Shown in pieces: positions 1 through 9,814 of a stretch of 12,491 nt of DNA (its first letter is position 1; every line of letters starts with the position of its first letter). The notes beneath the pieces were generated by a model. That model made no database searches. It was not told where the DNA came from and was given only the letters and a program-made list of their open reading frames with translations. The position numbers were made by a program, and so were the translations under genes. The stretch is from Phycisphaerales bacterium (GTDB lineage: Bacteria > Planctomycetota > Phycisphaerae > Phycisphaerales > UBA1924), in contig JARGNC010000065.1 of assembly GCA_029212425.1 (NCBI GenBank), positions 1 through 12,491 of the forward strand. Reading direction: 5' to 3'.

Positions 1-2710
<2,710 letters not shown>

Positions 2711-2723
2711 GGAACTGAGTTTA
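2711..2723 (-). promoter_or_regulatory. Candidate -10 element just upstream of leuS ATG
   Basis: Read on the minus strand, the hexamer TAAACT (bases 2723-2718), preceded by TGC as in an extended -10, lies exactly 7 bases (CAGTTCC) before the leuS ATG. There is no purine-rich ribosome binding site. The same geometry and the same CAG follow the TATACT hexamer before the ATG at 8849. A start so close to the -10 would give a leaderless or nearly leaderless mRNA. No convincing -35 is seen. This is an inference from pattern only. Confidence 0.35.
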
Positions 2724-2743
2724 GCACACCGGAAGGGGGTTTA

Positions 2744-2780
2744 TTGGCGATTCGGAGGTTGGATCGGGTATGGTTGGGGT
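2744..2780 (+). promoter_or_regulatory. Candidate promoter of the SRAP gene
   Basis: TTGGCG (2744-2749) and TATGGT (2769-2774) resemble -35 and -10 hexamers with a long 19-base spacer. The -10-like box ends 6 bases before the ATG at 2781. No clear Shine-Dalgarno is present, so this would again give a leaderless transcript. Both hexamers are weak matches, and the spacing is not optimal. Confidence 0.25.
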
Positions 2781-3497
2781 ATGTGTGGACGCTTTGCTCA
2801 GGTGTTTGAAGACAAGGACGTGTCGCGGATCGAGGAGATCCTGCGGGCGGCGCTCGGGGATGTGTCGATGGCAGGTGATCTGCTGCTGGATTCGTTCAAT
2901 ATCGCGCCGTCGCAGGACGCGCTGGTGTGTGAAGCTGGGGAAGGGTGCGATGGGATGACGCGTGCTCGGTTCGGGCTCACCCCATCATGGGCGAAGGACG
3001 CGTCGATGTCGTCGAAGATGATCAACGCGAGGAGCGAGACGGCTCAGGAGAAGCCGGCGTATCGGGGATTGGTGGATCGGAGGCGGTGCGTGGTCCCGAT
3101 CAGCGGGTTTTATGAGTGGGAAGCGGGGAGCGGGAAGAAGGCGAAGCAGCCTTGGTATGTGGAGCGGGGGGACGGGGACGTCATGATGCTGGCGGGGCTG
3201 TGGGATCGTTGGGCGACGGATTCTGGTGATGTGGATTCGTTTTCGCTGCTGACGATGGACGCGGCGGGATTTTTGGCGGGGATTCATCATCGGATGCCGA
3301 TGGTGCTCGAATCGGCGATGGTCGAGGGGTGGATGGGGATGACTGTTGGTCTTGATGAGCTCAAGGTGGATGGGGAAGCGCTGACGGGGCATCGCGTGGG
3401 AAGGCGGGTGAACTCGCCGAGCAATAACGATGCGGGGTTGGTTGATGAGGTCGCGGAGGGGGAAATCGAGCGGGACGGGACGTTGTGGGGTGGATGA
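2781..3497 (+). CDS. yedK: SRAP-domain protein (YedK/HMCES family), abasic-site DNA-protein crosslink protein
   Basis: SOS response-associated peptidase (SRAP) family, 238 aa, close to the usual length. Members form a thiazolidine crosslink between their N-terminal cysteine and abasic sites in single-stranded DNA and so shield them during replication. All the key residues are visible: Cys2 in the invariant MCGRF start (free after Met removal), N82 in MINARSET, E112 in SGFYEWE and H170 in HHRMPMVL; VNSPSNND near the C-terminus is also typical. The start is fixed by the need for Cys2, so the open frame upstream of 2781 is not coding. The gene is divergent from leuS with a 70-base spacer; that pairing says little about function. 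No LexA-type operator was recognised in the spacer. The family assignment is firm; the biochemical role is from studied homologues. Confidence 0.95.
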   Translation: MCGRFAQVFEDKDVSRIEEILRAALGDVSMAGDLLLDSFNIAPSQDALVCEAGEGCDGMTRARFGLTPSWAKDASMSSKMINARSETAQEKPAYRGLVDRRRCVVPISGFYEWEAGSGKKAKQPWYVERGDGDVMMLAGLWDRWATDSGDVDSFSLLTMDAAGFLAGIHHRMPMVLESAMVEGWMGMTVGLDELKVDGEALTGHRVGRRVNSPSNNDAGLVDEVAEGEIERDGTLWGG

Positions 3498-3554
3498 GTA
3501 GCGAATGCGCGGCGGATGAAGGGAGGGGTTGGATCGCCTAGTATCGGGCTTGTA

Positions 3555-3600
3555 TTCAGAATCCCAGTATTCTGAAACCCAGTGTTTAAAACCCTTGTTT
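3555..3600. repeat. Three-unit AAWCCC repeat/dyad array upstream of fbaB
   Basis: Three related 12-base units start at 3560, 3575 and 3589: AATCCCAGTATT, AAACCCAGTGTT and AAACCCTTGTTT, with periods of 15 and 14 bases. Each is also a small dyad. The first is embedded in a perfect 8-bp inverted repeat (arms TTCAGAAT and ATTCTGAA, 3555-3562 and 3569-3576, 6-base loop). The array sits 44-89 bases upstream of the fbaB ATG in an otherwise gene-free spacer (3498-3643). It could be an operator array for a transcription factor or part of the fbaB promoter; no T-run follows, so a terminator for the SRAP gene is unlikely. The function is not known from the sequence. Confidence 0.55.
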
Positions 3601-3643
3601 GAACCTTCTTTATGGTCATCCGTGATGGCTTGGAGTATTGAAA

Positions 3644-4738
3644 ATGGCGAACCTGACGATTGATGTGGCCTCTGTCCTTGGTGACGACTCGTTGCTGAGC
3701 TTTGACTCGCCTGCGATTTCGAAGGATCGTTTGCATGTTCCCGGCGGCGACTTTGTCGATCGCGTGGTCGCGATGAGCGATCGCAATCAGGGTGTGCTCA
3801 ACAACTACCAGCGGATCCTCAACACAGGACGGCTCGCGGGTACGGGGTACACCTCGATCCTCCCGGTTGACCAGGGCATCGAGCACTCGGCGGGTGCGAG
3901 CTTTGCTCCGAATCCGGACTACTTTGATCCGTCCAACATCGTCGAACTCGCGATCGAGGGTGGGTGCAACGCGGTCGCTTCGACCTTCGGCGTCCTTGGC
4001 GCGACGGCTCGCAAGTACGCGCACAAAATCCCGTACATCGTCAAGTTCAACCACAACGAGCTGATGACCTACCCCAACACCTTCAACCAGATCCCATTCG
4101 GCTCAATCAAGCAGTGCTGGGAGATGGGCGCGGCGGCGGTTGGCGCAACAATCTACTTCGGATCCGATGAATCTGAGCAGCAGATCCAGTATGTCGCGGA
4201 CATGTTCGCTGAGGCGCACGAGTACGGCATGGTGACTGTGCTCTGGTGCTACATCCGCAACAGCGCGTTCAAGGTCAACGGCGTGGACTACCACTCATCG
4301 GCGGACCTGACCTCGCAAGCGAACCACCTCGGTGTCACGATCCAGGCGGACATCATCAAGCAGAAACTCCCGACCAACAACGGCGGGTACAACGCGCTCA
4401 ACACGGGCGACTCGTCGTACGGCAAGTTCAACACGGGCATCTACACCGAGCTGAACTCGAGTGATGAGAAGGGGCAGGGCGGGCATCCGATTGATCTGTG
4501 TCGATACCAGATCGCGAACTGCTACATGGGTCGGTCGCCTTTGATCAACTCGGGCGGCGAGTCCAAGGGCGCGAGCGATCTCAAGGACGCGGTGACCACT
4601 GCGGTGATCAACAAGCGTGCGGGGGGGATGGGCTTGATCTCCGGACGCAAGGCGTTCCAGCGTCCACGCAACGAGGGCGCGGCGCTGCTCAACGCGATTC
4701 AGGATGTGTACCTTGATGACAAGGTGACGATCGCTTGA
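3644..4738 (+). CDS. fbaB: Class I fructose-bisphosphate aldolase (FbaB/DhnA type)
   Basis: Schiff-base (metal-independent) aldolase of the bacterial/archaeal DhnA-type family, 364 aa against about 350 in E. coli FbaB, to which it is similar along its whole length. It interconverts fructose 1,6-bisphosphate with dihydroxyacetone phosphate and glyceraldehyde 3-phosphate in glycolysis and gluconeogenesis. Recognisable blocks are NTGRLAGTGY, SILPVDQGIEHSAGASF (D76), YFDPSNIVELAIE, KFNHNE, VGATIYFGSDES, GMVTVLWCYIRNSAFK, QADIIKQK and a C-terminal VINKRAGGMGLI. Lys239 in ADIIKQK is the expected Schiff-base lysine by comparison with the family. The ATG at 3644 is preferred over an in-frame TTG at 3638 because GGAG at 3632-3635 is correctly spaced from the ATG only. 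Regulation may involve the repeat array upstream. Transcription ends at the hairpin 4760-4794. Confidence 0.96.
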   Translation: MANLTIDVASVLGDDSLLSFDSPAISKDRLHVPGGDFVDRVVAMSDRNQGVLNNYQRILNTGRLAGTGYTSILPVDQGIEHSAGASFAPNPDYFDPSNIVELAIEGGCNAVASTFGVLGATARKYAHKIPYIVKFNHNELMTYPNTFNQIPFGSIKQCWEMGAAAVGATIYFGSDESEQQIQYVADMFAEAHEYGMVTVLWCYIRNSAFKVNGVDYHSSADLTSQANHLGVTIQADIIKQKLPTNNGGYNALNTGDSSYGKFNTGIYTELNSSDEKGQGGHPIDLCRYQIANCYMGRSPLINSGGESKGASDLKDAVTTAVINKRAGGMGLISGRKAFQRPRNEGAALLNAIQDVYLDDKVTIA

Positions 4739-4759
4739 TTGTTGAAACTGATTGAATGA

Positions 4760-4794
4760 AAAAGAGCCCGCACCTGAATGGAGCGGGCTCTTTT
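4760..4794. terminator. Bidirectional intrinsic terminator
   Basis: A perfect 12-bp inverted repeat (AAAAGAGCCCGC at 4760-4771, GCGGGCTCTTTT at 4783-4794) with an 11-base loop. The GC-rich core is flanked by A-runs on the left and T-runs on the right, so each strand reads a hairpin followed by U residues. It lies 21 bases after the fbaB stop and 18 bases after the stop of the minus-strand gene ending at 4813, and so serves both convergent units. Confidence 0.93.
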
Positions 4795-4812
4795 ATTGTT
4801 GTGGGATTTCGA

Positions 4813-6003
4813 TTAGCCTTCTTCGCGTTCGTTCCAGAGTTTGAGGACTTTTTGTTCGCGAGCAGGATCGAGTCCGCCTCGGATTCTTTGGAGCCACTGG
4901 GTGTGTTGTTCTTCGCCGTATTGGTCGAGGATTTCTGGGCCTCGGGTTTTGTAGTAGTTGAGGGCGTTCCAGTGGGTGTCTTCGAGTGATCTTGTTTTGA
5001 GTCCGGCTTTGATGGACTTGGCGGTGGAGATTTGGCCTTGTCCTTGGTAGCCGTCGGCGGAGTTGGGGACCCACGCGGGCATGTGTTGCCACGCGTTGAC
5101 GCCGTTGGCTGAGAGGAAGGCTTCGTCGATCCATTCGATCTTGGTGTTTACATCGAGGTGCTTTTTGGCGACGCGGGTTGCGGATTCGACCATGTCCTTG
5201 CTGGTCCATTGACCTGCGGGGGAGATGCCGTTGTACGCGCCCATGTGTTGCTGCTCGATGCAGTGGATGGTGAAGTCTCCGAGGTCGCGGACGTCGATGA
5301 CTTGGATGAAGTCTTTCCCTGATCCTGGACCGATCATGGTGCCGCCTTCGGATGCTCTTACGGACCAGTAAGTGAAGCGTCCGGTGGTGTCGCGGTCTCC
5401 GACGATGAGACCTGGGCGGATGGTGCAGACCTTTCCGGGGAAGCGTTCCTCGGCGGCTTGTTCGACGCGTGCTTTCATCGCGCCGTAGTGGGCTCCGACT
5501 TCTCTGTGTGTCGTGATTCCCGCGGCGATTTCGTCGGAGACGGTTGCGAGCTCTCCTGTCTCGTCCATCCCTGGGTTGGTGCGGGACGCGTAGACGGAGG
5601 TGGTCGATATGACGACGTACTGTCCCATGATCGGGAGGAGGATGTCCATCGTGTCGGTGACGGTTTTGGGGACGTAGGTGAAGGTGTCGATCACGGCGTC
5701 GAACTTGCGTCCATCGGCGACGAGTTTTTTGAGTCCGGAGAGGTCGGTGTAGCGGTCGCCTTGGATGTGCTCGATGTCGGGGAACATGTCGGGGGCGGTT
5801 TGTCCGCGGTTGAAGAGGGTCACATTGTGTCCGTGGTCGAGGGCGCGCTGGACCATTTTGGGTCCGGCGAATCCGGTGCCTCCGAGCATGAGGATGTTGA
5901 GCTTCTTTTGTTTGAACATGCCTCCTGCAAGAGCGGATGGGGCGAGGGCGGCGCCGATGGTGAGGGCGCTGGCGTCGGTGATGAACTCTCTTCTTGTTTT
6001 CAT
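4813..6003 (-). CDS. Tat-exported NAD-dependent epimerase/dehydratase-like protein
   Basis: A 396-aa extended SDR-type Rossmann protein. The N-terminus MKTRREFITDASAL followed by a hydrophobic stretch and APSALA is a twin-arginine signal, so export of the folded protein or attachment to the inner membrane is expected. The nucleotide-binding loop is LMLGGTGFAG (residues 38-47). The active-site candidates are S134-T136 in ISTTSVYA and Y173-x3-K177 in YGAMK. The C-terminal third has FIQVIDVRDLGDF and GLDPAREQKVLKLW, seen in atypical NAD-dependent epimerase/dehydratases related to the CSP41 group. The substrate is unknown. The start ATG overlaps the stop of the upstream transporter gene (ATGA), with AGGA at 6016-6013 as ribosome binding site, so translation is probably coupled. 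A terminator follows. Family is firm; reaction is not assigned. Confidence 0.88.
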   Translation of the reverse strand: MKTRREFITDASALTIGAALAPSALAGGMFKQKKLNILMLGGTGFAGPKMVQRALDHGHNVTLFNRGQTAPDMFPDIEHIQGDRYTDLSGLKKLVADGRKFDAVIDTFTYVPKTVTDTMDILLPIMGQYVVISTTSVYASRTNPGMDETGELATVSDEIAAGITTHREVGAHYGAMKARVEQAAEERFPGKVCTIRPGLIVGDRDTTGRFTYWSVRASEGGTMIGPGSGKDFIQVIDVRDLGDFTIHCIEQQHMGAYNGISPAGQWTSKDMVESATRVAKKHLDVNTKIEWIDEAFLSANGVNAWQHMPAWVPNSADGYQGQGQISTAKSIKAGLKTRSLEDTHWNALNYYKTRGPEILDQYGEEQHTQWLQRIRGGLDPAREQKVLKLWNEREEG

Positions 6004-7334
6004 GGTGTGGGTTCCTGTGCTTGGGACGAGTGTGCGTTCTCGTGGTGTCCCGGTGTTGATTTGCGGTTCTGGGTCCGCGCGAGCATGATGGAGAGACCCG
6101 TCCAGAAGACCGCAAGGGGCGCGGCTGCTAGAGCCATACCGCTGAGGCCGACGACGGTTGCGGCGAGGAGTGATTCGATTCCGGCGCCGGCGACATCGCC
6201 TCCGCGGTAGAGAAAGACATCGATGATCGGTTTGGATTTGTACTTTTCTTGGCGCGATACGACGGAGAAGAGTGTCTCGCGTGCGGGGCGGATGATCGCG
6301 TATCGGCTGGCGCGATGGATCGCGTTGAACGCGGCGAAGACCGCGAAGATCTGCCAAGCTTCGATGTTGGATTGCTTCGCCATCCATGCGAGGATTGAGA
6401 ATCCGATGACGGTGACGAGGGGAAGAACGGCGAGGGCGGCAGCGATTCCGAGGCGTTTGATGAGCTGCGCGGTGACGAAGAGTTGGACGAGGAGGGTCGC
6501 GAGCTGCGTCCACATGTCGAGCTGCGCGAAGAGGGCGATGCGTTGTGTGAGCTCTTCTTCCGCGTCGGTGACGATATTTGCTTGGGTGAAGTAGATGAGC
6601 GTAGAACTGATGGCGATGAAGGTGATGTAGAGTCCGATGCCGAGGAGGTAGGGGGAGCGGAGGATTGTTTTGGCGCCTTCGTGCCATGAACCTCCGATTG
6701 GATCGGTTTGTTGGTGGTGTGCGTGTTCTTGTGTATGCTGGGCTGTGGGTTTGACGCGGCGCATGACTTGGACGGCGAGTTCGAAACACACGCACGCGCC
6801 GAGCATTTGCCAGATTGGTCCGATGAAATCTGCGGTGTTCCAAGCGGTGAATGAACCGAGCAGTGCGCCCAGTGTCCCCCCCACTCCGATGATTGGGTAC
6901 AAGCGTTTGGCATCGCTGAGGGTCCAGGTGTCCGCCATGAATCCCCAGAAGACGGAGACCATGAAGAGGTTGACGACGGAGAGCCACACATAGAACACAT
7001 AACCGGAGTAGAGCTTGTAGTCCTGCGGCAGTGCTTTGATGGAGACGACGAAGATCAGCAGACACGCGATGACGATGCGGTATCCAAGAGCGATAAAGCG
7101 GCGGGGGTTGGTTCTCGCGACGAGTGAACCGAATGCGAGGGTGACGACGAGCGACACGATGCTGGTGATGATGAACAATGAGCGGAGGTCGCTCATGGAT
7201 CTCTGGACCCCCATCGCTTCGCGGAGGGGGCGGAGGAGGAAGTAGCCGTAGAGAAGGAGGAAGAAGAGGAGACCGGAGGACATCAGCGTGGGCACATCGC
7301 TCTTTGATTTTGAGTGTTGCTGGGTCCCCTGCAT
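6000..7334 (-). CDS. Npt1/Npt2-family-like (nucleotide transporter type) MFS membrane transporter
   Basis: A 444-aa multi-spanning inner-membrane protein with about 10-12 hydrophobic helices. The motif LLRPLREAMG (residues 33-42), FWGFMADTWTLSDAKRLYPIIGVGGTLGALLG (residues 129-160) and RPARETLFSVVS followed by EKYKSKPIIDVFLYRGGD (residues 349-380) are characteristic of proteins annotated as Npt1/Npt2 nucleotide transporter relatives in free-living bacteria. True ATP/ADP translocases are known from obligate intracellular bacteria; the substrate of free-living relatives is generally not known. A cytoplasmic loop at 200-209 and the tail at 430-435 are His-rich. It lies 57 bases downstream of the zinc-ribbon gene and overlaps the SDR gene by 4 bases. 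No ribosome binding site is visible before the ATG at 7334; M18 is an alternative start. Membrane transporter is near certain; nucleotide substrate is an inference. Confidence 0.82.
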   Translation of the reverse strand: MQGTQQHSKSKSDVPTLMSSGLLFFLLLYGYFLLRPLREAMGVQRSMSDLRSLFIITSIVSLVVTLAFGSLVARTNPRRFIALGYRIVIACLLIFVVSIKALPQDYKLYSGYVFYVWLSVVNLFMVSVFWGFMADTWTLSDAKRLYPIIGVGGTLGALLGSFTAWNTADFIGPIWQMLGACVCFELAVQVMRRVKPTAQHTQEHAHHQQTDPIGGSWHEGAKTILRSPYLLGIGLYITFIAISSTLIYFTQANIVTDAEEELTQRIALFAQLDMWTQLATLLVQLFVTAQLIKRLGIAAALAVLPLVTVIGFSILAWMAKQSNIEAWQIFAVFAAFNAIHRASRYAIIRPARETLFSVVSRQEKYKSKPIIDVFLYRGGDVAGAGIESLLAATVVGLSGMALAAAPLAVFWTGLSIMLARTQNRKSTPGHHENAHSSQAQEPTP

Positions 7335-7391
7335 GAGGGTGTGTACTGCGGTTCTGTCAGCGGGTTGCGTGGGGATGTGTTTAATTCATCG

Positions 7392-8849
7392 CTATTCGTC
7401 GGGCTCGCTTGCTCCATCGGCTTGCTTCGTATCTTCGGATTGTTTGAGTGCGTCGGTGTAGCGGATGTCGATGCTTCCGGTCCATGCGCGTTTGATGTCC
7501 AATGTGTCGAGAAGCATAGTGTGATCACTGATGATTGAGACTCGGAGGGTGCCGCTGCTGATCGCGTCTTGGATACGGATTTCGACTTCATCGAGAGGGA
7601 CATATTCGTTTTGCCCAGACGACATGGAACTGAGATTCCCCTTGCGACACATCCACTTGGGTGTGTACTCGACGATTGGAACATCAGCATCGAATAGTTT
7701 GATGCGGAGACCCATCCCGATATTTTTAAGTATGCTCTGCTTGAAGGCAGGGTTTTGGAAGACGATTGTGTGGATCTGTTCTTGAGGCAATGATGGGATG
7801 AGCTCTTCGATTAAAATCGATTCGATCGCTTCGCTTTTCACGCTTCGGATCACATCGTCGATGCTTTCAACGATTTTTGTTTTGAGCACGGCGTGGTGTT
7901 CGTCGATTGGTTCGCCTTTGGATTCTTCGGTGATTTGTGAAAGCGGGGATCGGTAGAGTCGGTAGGTGAGGTCGATGGTGAGTTGTTCACCGATGGGGTA
8001 GTCGTTTGGGATTGCGAAGTATCCGCCGTGGAAGTTGGTTCCGGATTGGTTGGTCCCTCGGACTTTCCATTGCACTTCTTGGTGCTCTCTCTGTTTGTAG
8101 TTGTCCTTCCAGACTGGGCTTCCGAGTCCGGATCTCACAAGGATCATTTGTCCTGCGGGCCAGCCTTCTCTTGTTTCTGGGTACCACTTGTAGAGCACGG
8201 CTTTGAGTTTGGCGATCGCATCGAGGAGTTCTTGATCGGCGGGGGTGTTGTCGGGGTAGTGCCAACCATCTGAATCGTTTCCGAATCGGAATATTTGACC
8301 ACGCAACCATATTGCGGTGGTGTCTTGCCAGGCGCGCGAGCCCGGCGGCGCGAAGATGTTGCCCTCGGCGATTCGGTTGATGAAATCTACGGCTTGATCG
8401 TGGGTGAATCGGTCTTCTCCGATTGCGATTCTCGTGATCAGTTCGACGCCGGGGTTGTTTCCGGTGATGAAAAGGTTGCCATCGTCTTGGAGGGTTGGGA
8501 ACAAGGGCAACAGTTCGATGAGCATCCAGTTGGGTGCCTTTGCAAAGAGTGCGCCTTGTTGGTACAGCGGGGTCAGCAAGGCGATGGGCGATGCGATGAT
8601 GAGCAGGAGACCGAAGAACGCGAGGCGCTTGTGTCTTCTGGTGCGGGTGGTGGATTTAAGGAAGTTTGAGACCTTGCCGCATTCCGGGCAGGTGATTGGG
8701 AGATCGCCTGCGTTGGTGGTGTCGTACCAGCACTTTGGACAGCGGTTGGTTGGGCGGCCGCGCCTGCCGGGGCGATCCCAGAACCATGACCAGAGGATGG
8801 TGATGATTCCGACAACAAGGAGCGTGATTGCGATGGTGTTCCAGAGCAT
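7392..8849 (-). CDS. Membrane protein with N-terminal CPxC zinc ribbon, unknown function
   Basis: A 485-aa protein not assigned to a named family. Residues 3-22 are a hydrophobic helix, followed by a basic stretch and a four-cysteine zinc ribbon (C37-P-K-C40 and C54-P-E-C57), then a second transmembrane helix at about 78-96 after RRHKRL. The remaining ~390 residues form a soluble domain rich in Trp, Asp and Ile with no recognised catalytic motif. The layout places the ribbon between two membrane helices. CPKCWYD...CPECGK ribbons of this form are, to my knowledge, frequent in Phycisphaerae membrane proteins. It is the first gene of a probable three-gene minus-strand unit (57 bases to the transporter). 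The C-terminus is acidic (SEDTKQADGASEPDE). The start at 8849 is supported by the well-formed first helix immediately after it. Confidence 0.85.
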   Translation of the reverse strand: MLWNTIAITLLVVGIITILWSWFWDRPGRRGRPTNRCPKCWYDTTNAGDLPITCPECGKVSNFLKSTTRTRRHKRLAFFGLLLIIASPIALLTPLYQQGALFAKAPNWMLIELLPLFPTLQDDGNLFITGNNPGVELITRIAIGEDRFTHDQAVDFINRIAEGNIFAPPGSRAWQDTTAIWLRGQIFRFGNDSDGWHYPDNTPADQELLDAIAKLKAVLYKWYPETREGWPAGQMILVRSGLGSPVWKDNYKQREHQEVQWKVRGTNQSGTNFHGGYFAIPNDYPIGEQLTIDLTYRLYRSPLSQITEESKGEPIDEHHAVLKTKIVESIDDVIRSVKSEAIESILIEELIPSLPQEQIHTIVFQNPAFKQSILKNIGMGLRIKLFDADVPIVEYTPKWMCRKGNLSSMSSGQNEYVPLDEVEIRIQDAISSGTLRVSIISDHTMLLDTLDIKRAWTGSIDIRYTDALKQSEDTKQADGASEPDE

Positions 8850-8886
8850 GATCCTGAGTATACAAGATGCAGTCTGAGTCGATCAA
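8850..8886 (-). promoter_or_regulatory. Candidate promoter of the zinc-ribbon gene unit
   Basis: On the minus strand, TTGATC (8886-8881) and TATACT (8862-8857) are separated by 18 bases; TATACT matches the -10 consensus in 5 of 6 positions. The -10 is followed by 7 bases (CAGGATC) and then the ATG at 8849, leaving no room for a Shine-Dalgarno. This would give a leaderless mRNA and is the best-looking promoter in the window. Confidence 0.5.
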
Positions 8887-8914
8887 TGCTTGTGAAATGC
8901 CCCTATGCTCCGCT

Positions 8915-9814
8915 ATGACACGCGCGGCTATCTTTTTGGATCGGGACGACACCATCAATGTCAATGCGGCTCTCCCAGAGGGCGCGTGGGAGGGTGTGAA
9001 ATGGGGGGACCTGCTCAAACCTGAGTATGCGATCTTGATGGATGGAGTGCGCGAAGCGTTGCTTGCACTGAAGCAAGCGGGGTACGCGCTTGTGATCATT
9101 ACCAATCAGGGTGGATTGGCGCGTGGTGGTGGCACGACTCGGGATGTTGAAGCGGTGAACGATGCGCTTCGCAAAGCGATCAATGGCGGGGATGAAACTG
9201 TGTTTGGTGAGCAGGTGGTGGATGGGTGGTACTTTGCGCCCCATCACGCGGAGGGGTGTGTTGCGCCGTATGACTGTGACCATCCATGGCGGAAGCCGCA
9301 CGGCGGGATGATTCGGGCGGCGTGCGAAGAACTTGGTTTGGATGCGAGCAAGTCGTGGATGATTGGGGATAAGCAGCGGGACCTTGATGCGGGGATTGAT
9401 GCGGGTGTTCCGGAGAAGCACACGATTCAGGTCGGACCCAATGTCACGCACGCGGATTTGCTTTCGGCGGCGGAGGAGATTCTGACTGACCCAGAAGGTT
9501 CGGGGAGTGTGGTGACGCCGCACCCGGAGATTGTGCCCGGGACGCGTGTGGTGCTGCACTCGACGGACGCGGAGTTTGTTCCGATGGCGGATGATCGCAC
9601 GCGAGAGATGGTTGAGGCGGTGGCGCGTGGGATCGCGGAACGGACTGGGATTAAGATTCATGAGCTCAATATTGATGATCGGCAGATCGAGGTGGTGATC
9701 GGTGTGCATAAGCTCGGCGCGCTTGCGTTTATGGCGCAGCTGCGCCGGGACACAAATAGTTGGCACGAACGGCACTTTGGGGTCCCGTTGTGGTCGATTG
9801 GTAGGGACTGGTGA
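8915..9814 (+). CDS. gmhB: D-glycero-D-manno-heptose 1,7-bisphosphate 7-phosphatase (GmhB-like) with extra C-terminal domain
   Basis: HAD-superfamily (HisB-N/GmhB) phosphatase, expected to remove the 7-phosphate in ADP-heptose synthesis for LPS. Motif I is FLDRDDTIN (D9, D11; D12 in place of the usual Gly), motif II IITNQGGLARG (T64-N65), motif III RKPHGGM (K127), motif IV MIGDKQRDLDAG (D152, D156). The zinc-loop is changed: APHH instead of CPHH, and CDHPWRKP instead of CxCRKP. With 299 aa it is about 110 longer than E. coli GmhB (191 aa); residues ~190-299 form an extra domain I do not recognise. The ATG at 8915 is chosen because the HAD motif then begins as usual; an in-frame ATG at 8867 would add 16 residues and leave only 17 bases to the divergent gene. 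Its stop overlaps the waaF start. The phosphatase family is firm; the exact anomer is not determinable. Confidence 0.85.
   Translation: MTRAAIFLDRDDTINVNAALPEGAWEGVKWGDLLKPEYAILMDGVREALLALKQAGYALVIITNQGGLARGGGTTRDVEAVNDALRKAINGGDETVFGEQVVDGWYFAPHHAEGCVAPYDCDHPWRKPHGGMIRAACEELGLDASKSWMIGDKQRDLDAGIDAGVPEKHTIQVGPNVTHADLLSAAEEILTDPEGSGSVVTPHPEIVPGTRVVLHSTDAEFVPMADDRTREMVEAVARGIAERTGIKIHELNIDDRQIEVVIGVHKLGALAFMAQLRRDTNSWHERHFGVPLWSIGRDW

Noticed and set aside
3555..3576. The 8-bp inverted repeat as a terminator of the SRAP gene
   Set aside because: The stem is AT-rich and no T-run follows; it is better seen as part of the repeat array.
3638..3643. TTG start for fbaB two codons upstream of the ATG
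   Set aside because: The GGAG site would be only two bases away from TTG; spacing fits the ATG at 3644.
3287..4054. A 255-codon minus-strand frame across the SRAP-fbaB junction
   Set aside because: It overlaps two well-identified genes and the repeat spacer, is Arg/Val/Ser-rich without motifs, and has no promoter or ribosome binding site.
6004..7065. N-terminal extension of the SDR gene upstream of 6003
   Set aside because: The upstream part is an out-of-frame reading of the transporter gene; the Tat signal beginning at 6003 with an AGGA site marks the true start.
7335..7391. Internal promoter or terminator between the zinc-ribbon gene and the transporter gene
   Set aside because: No hairpin with a T-run and no convincing hexamer pair at proper spacing was found in the 57 bases.
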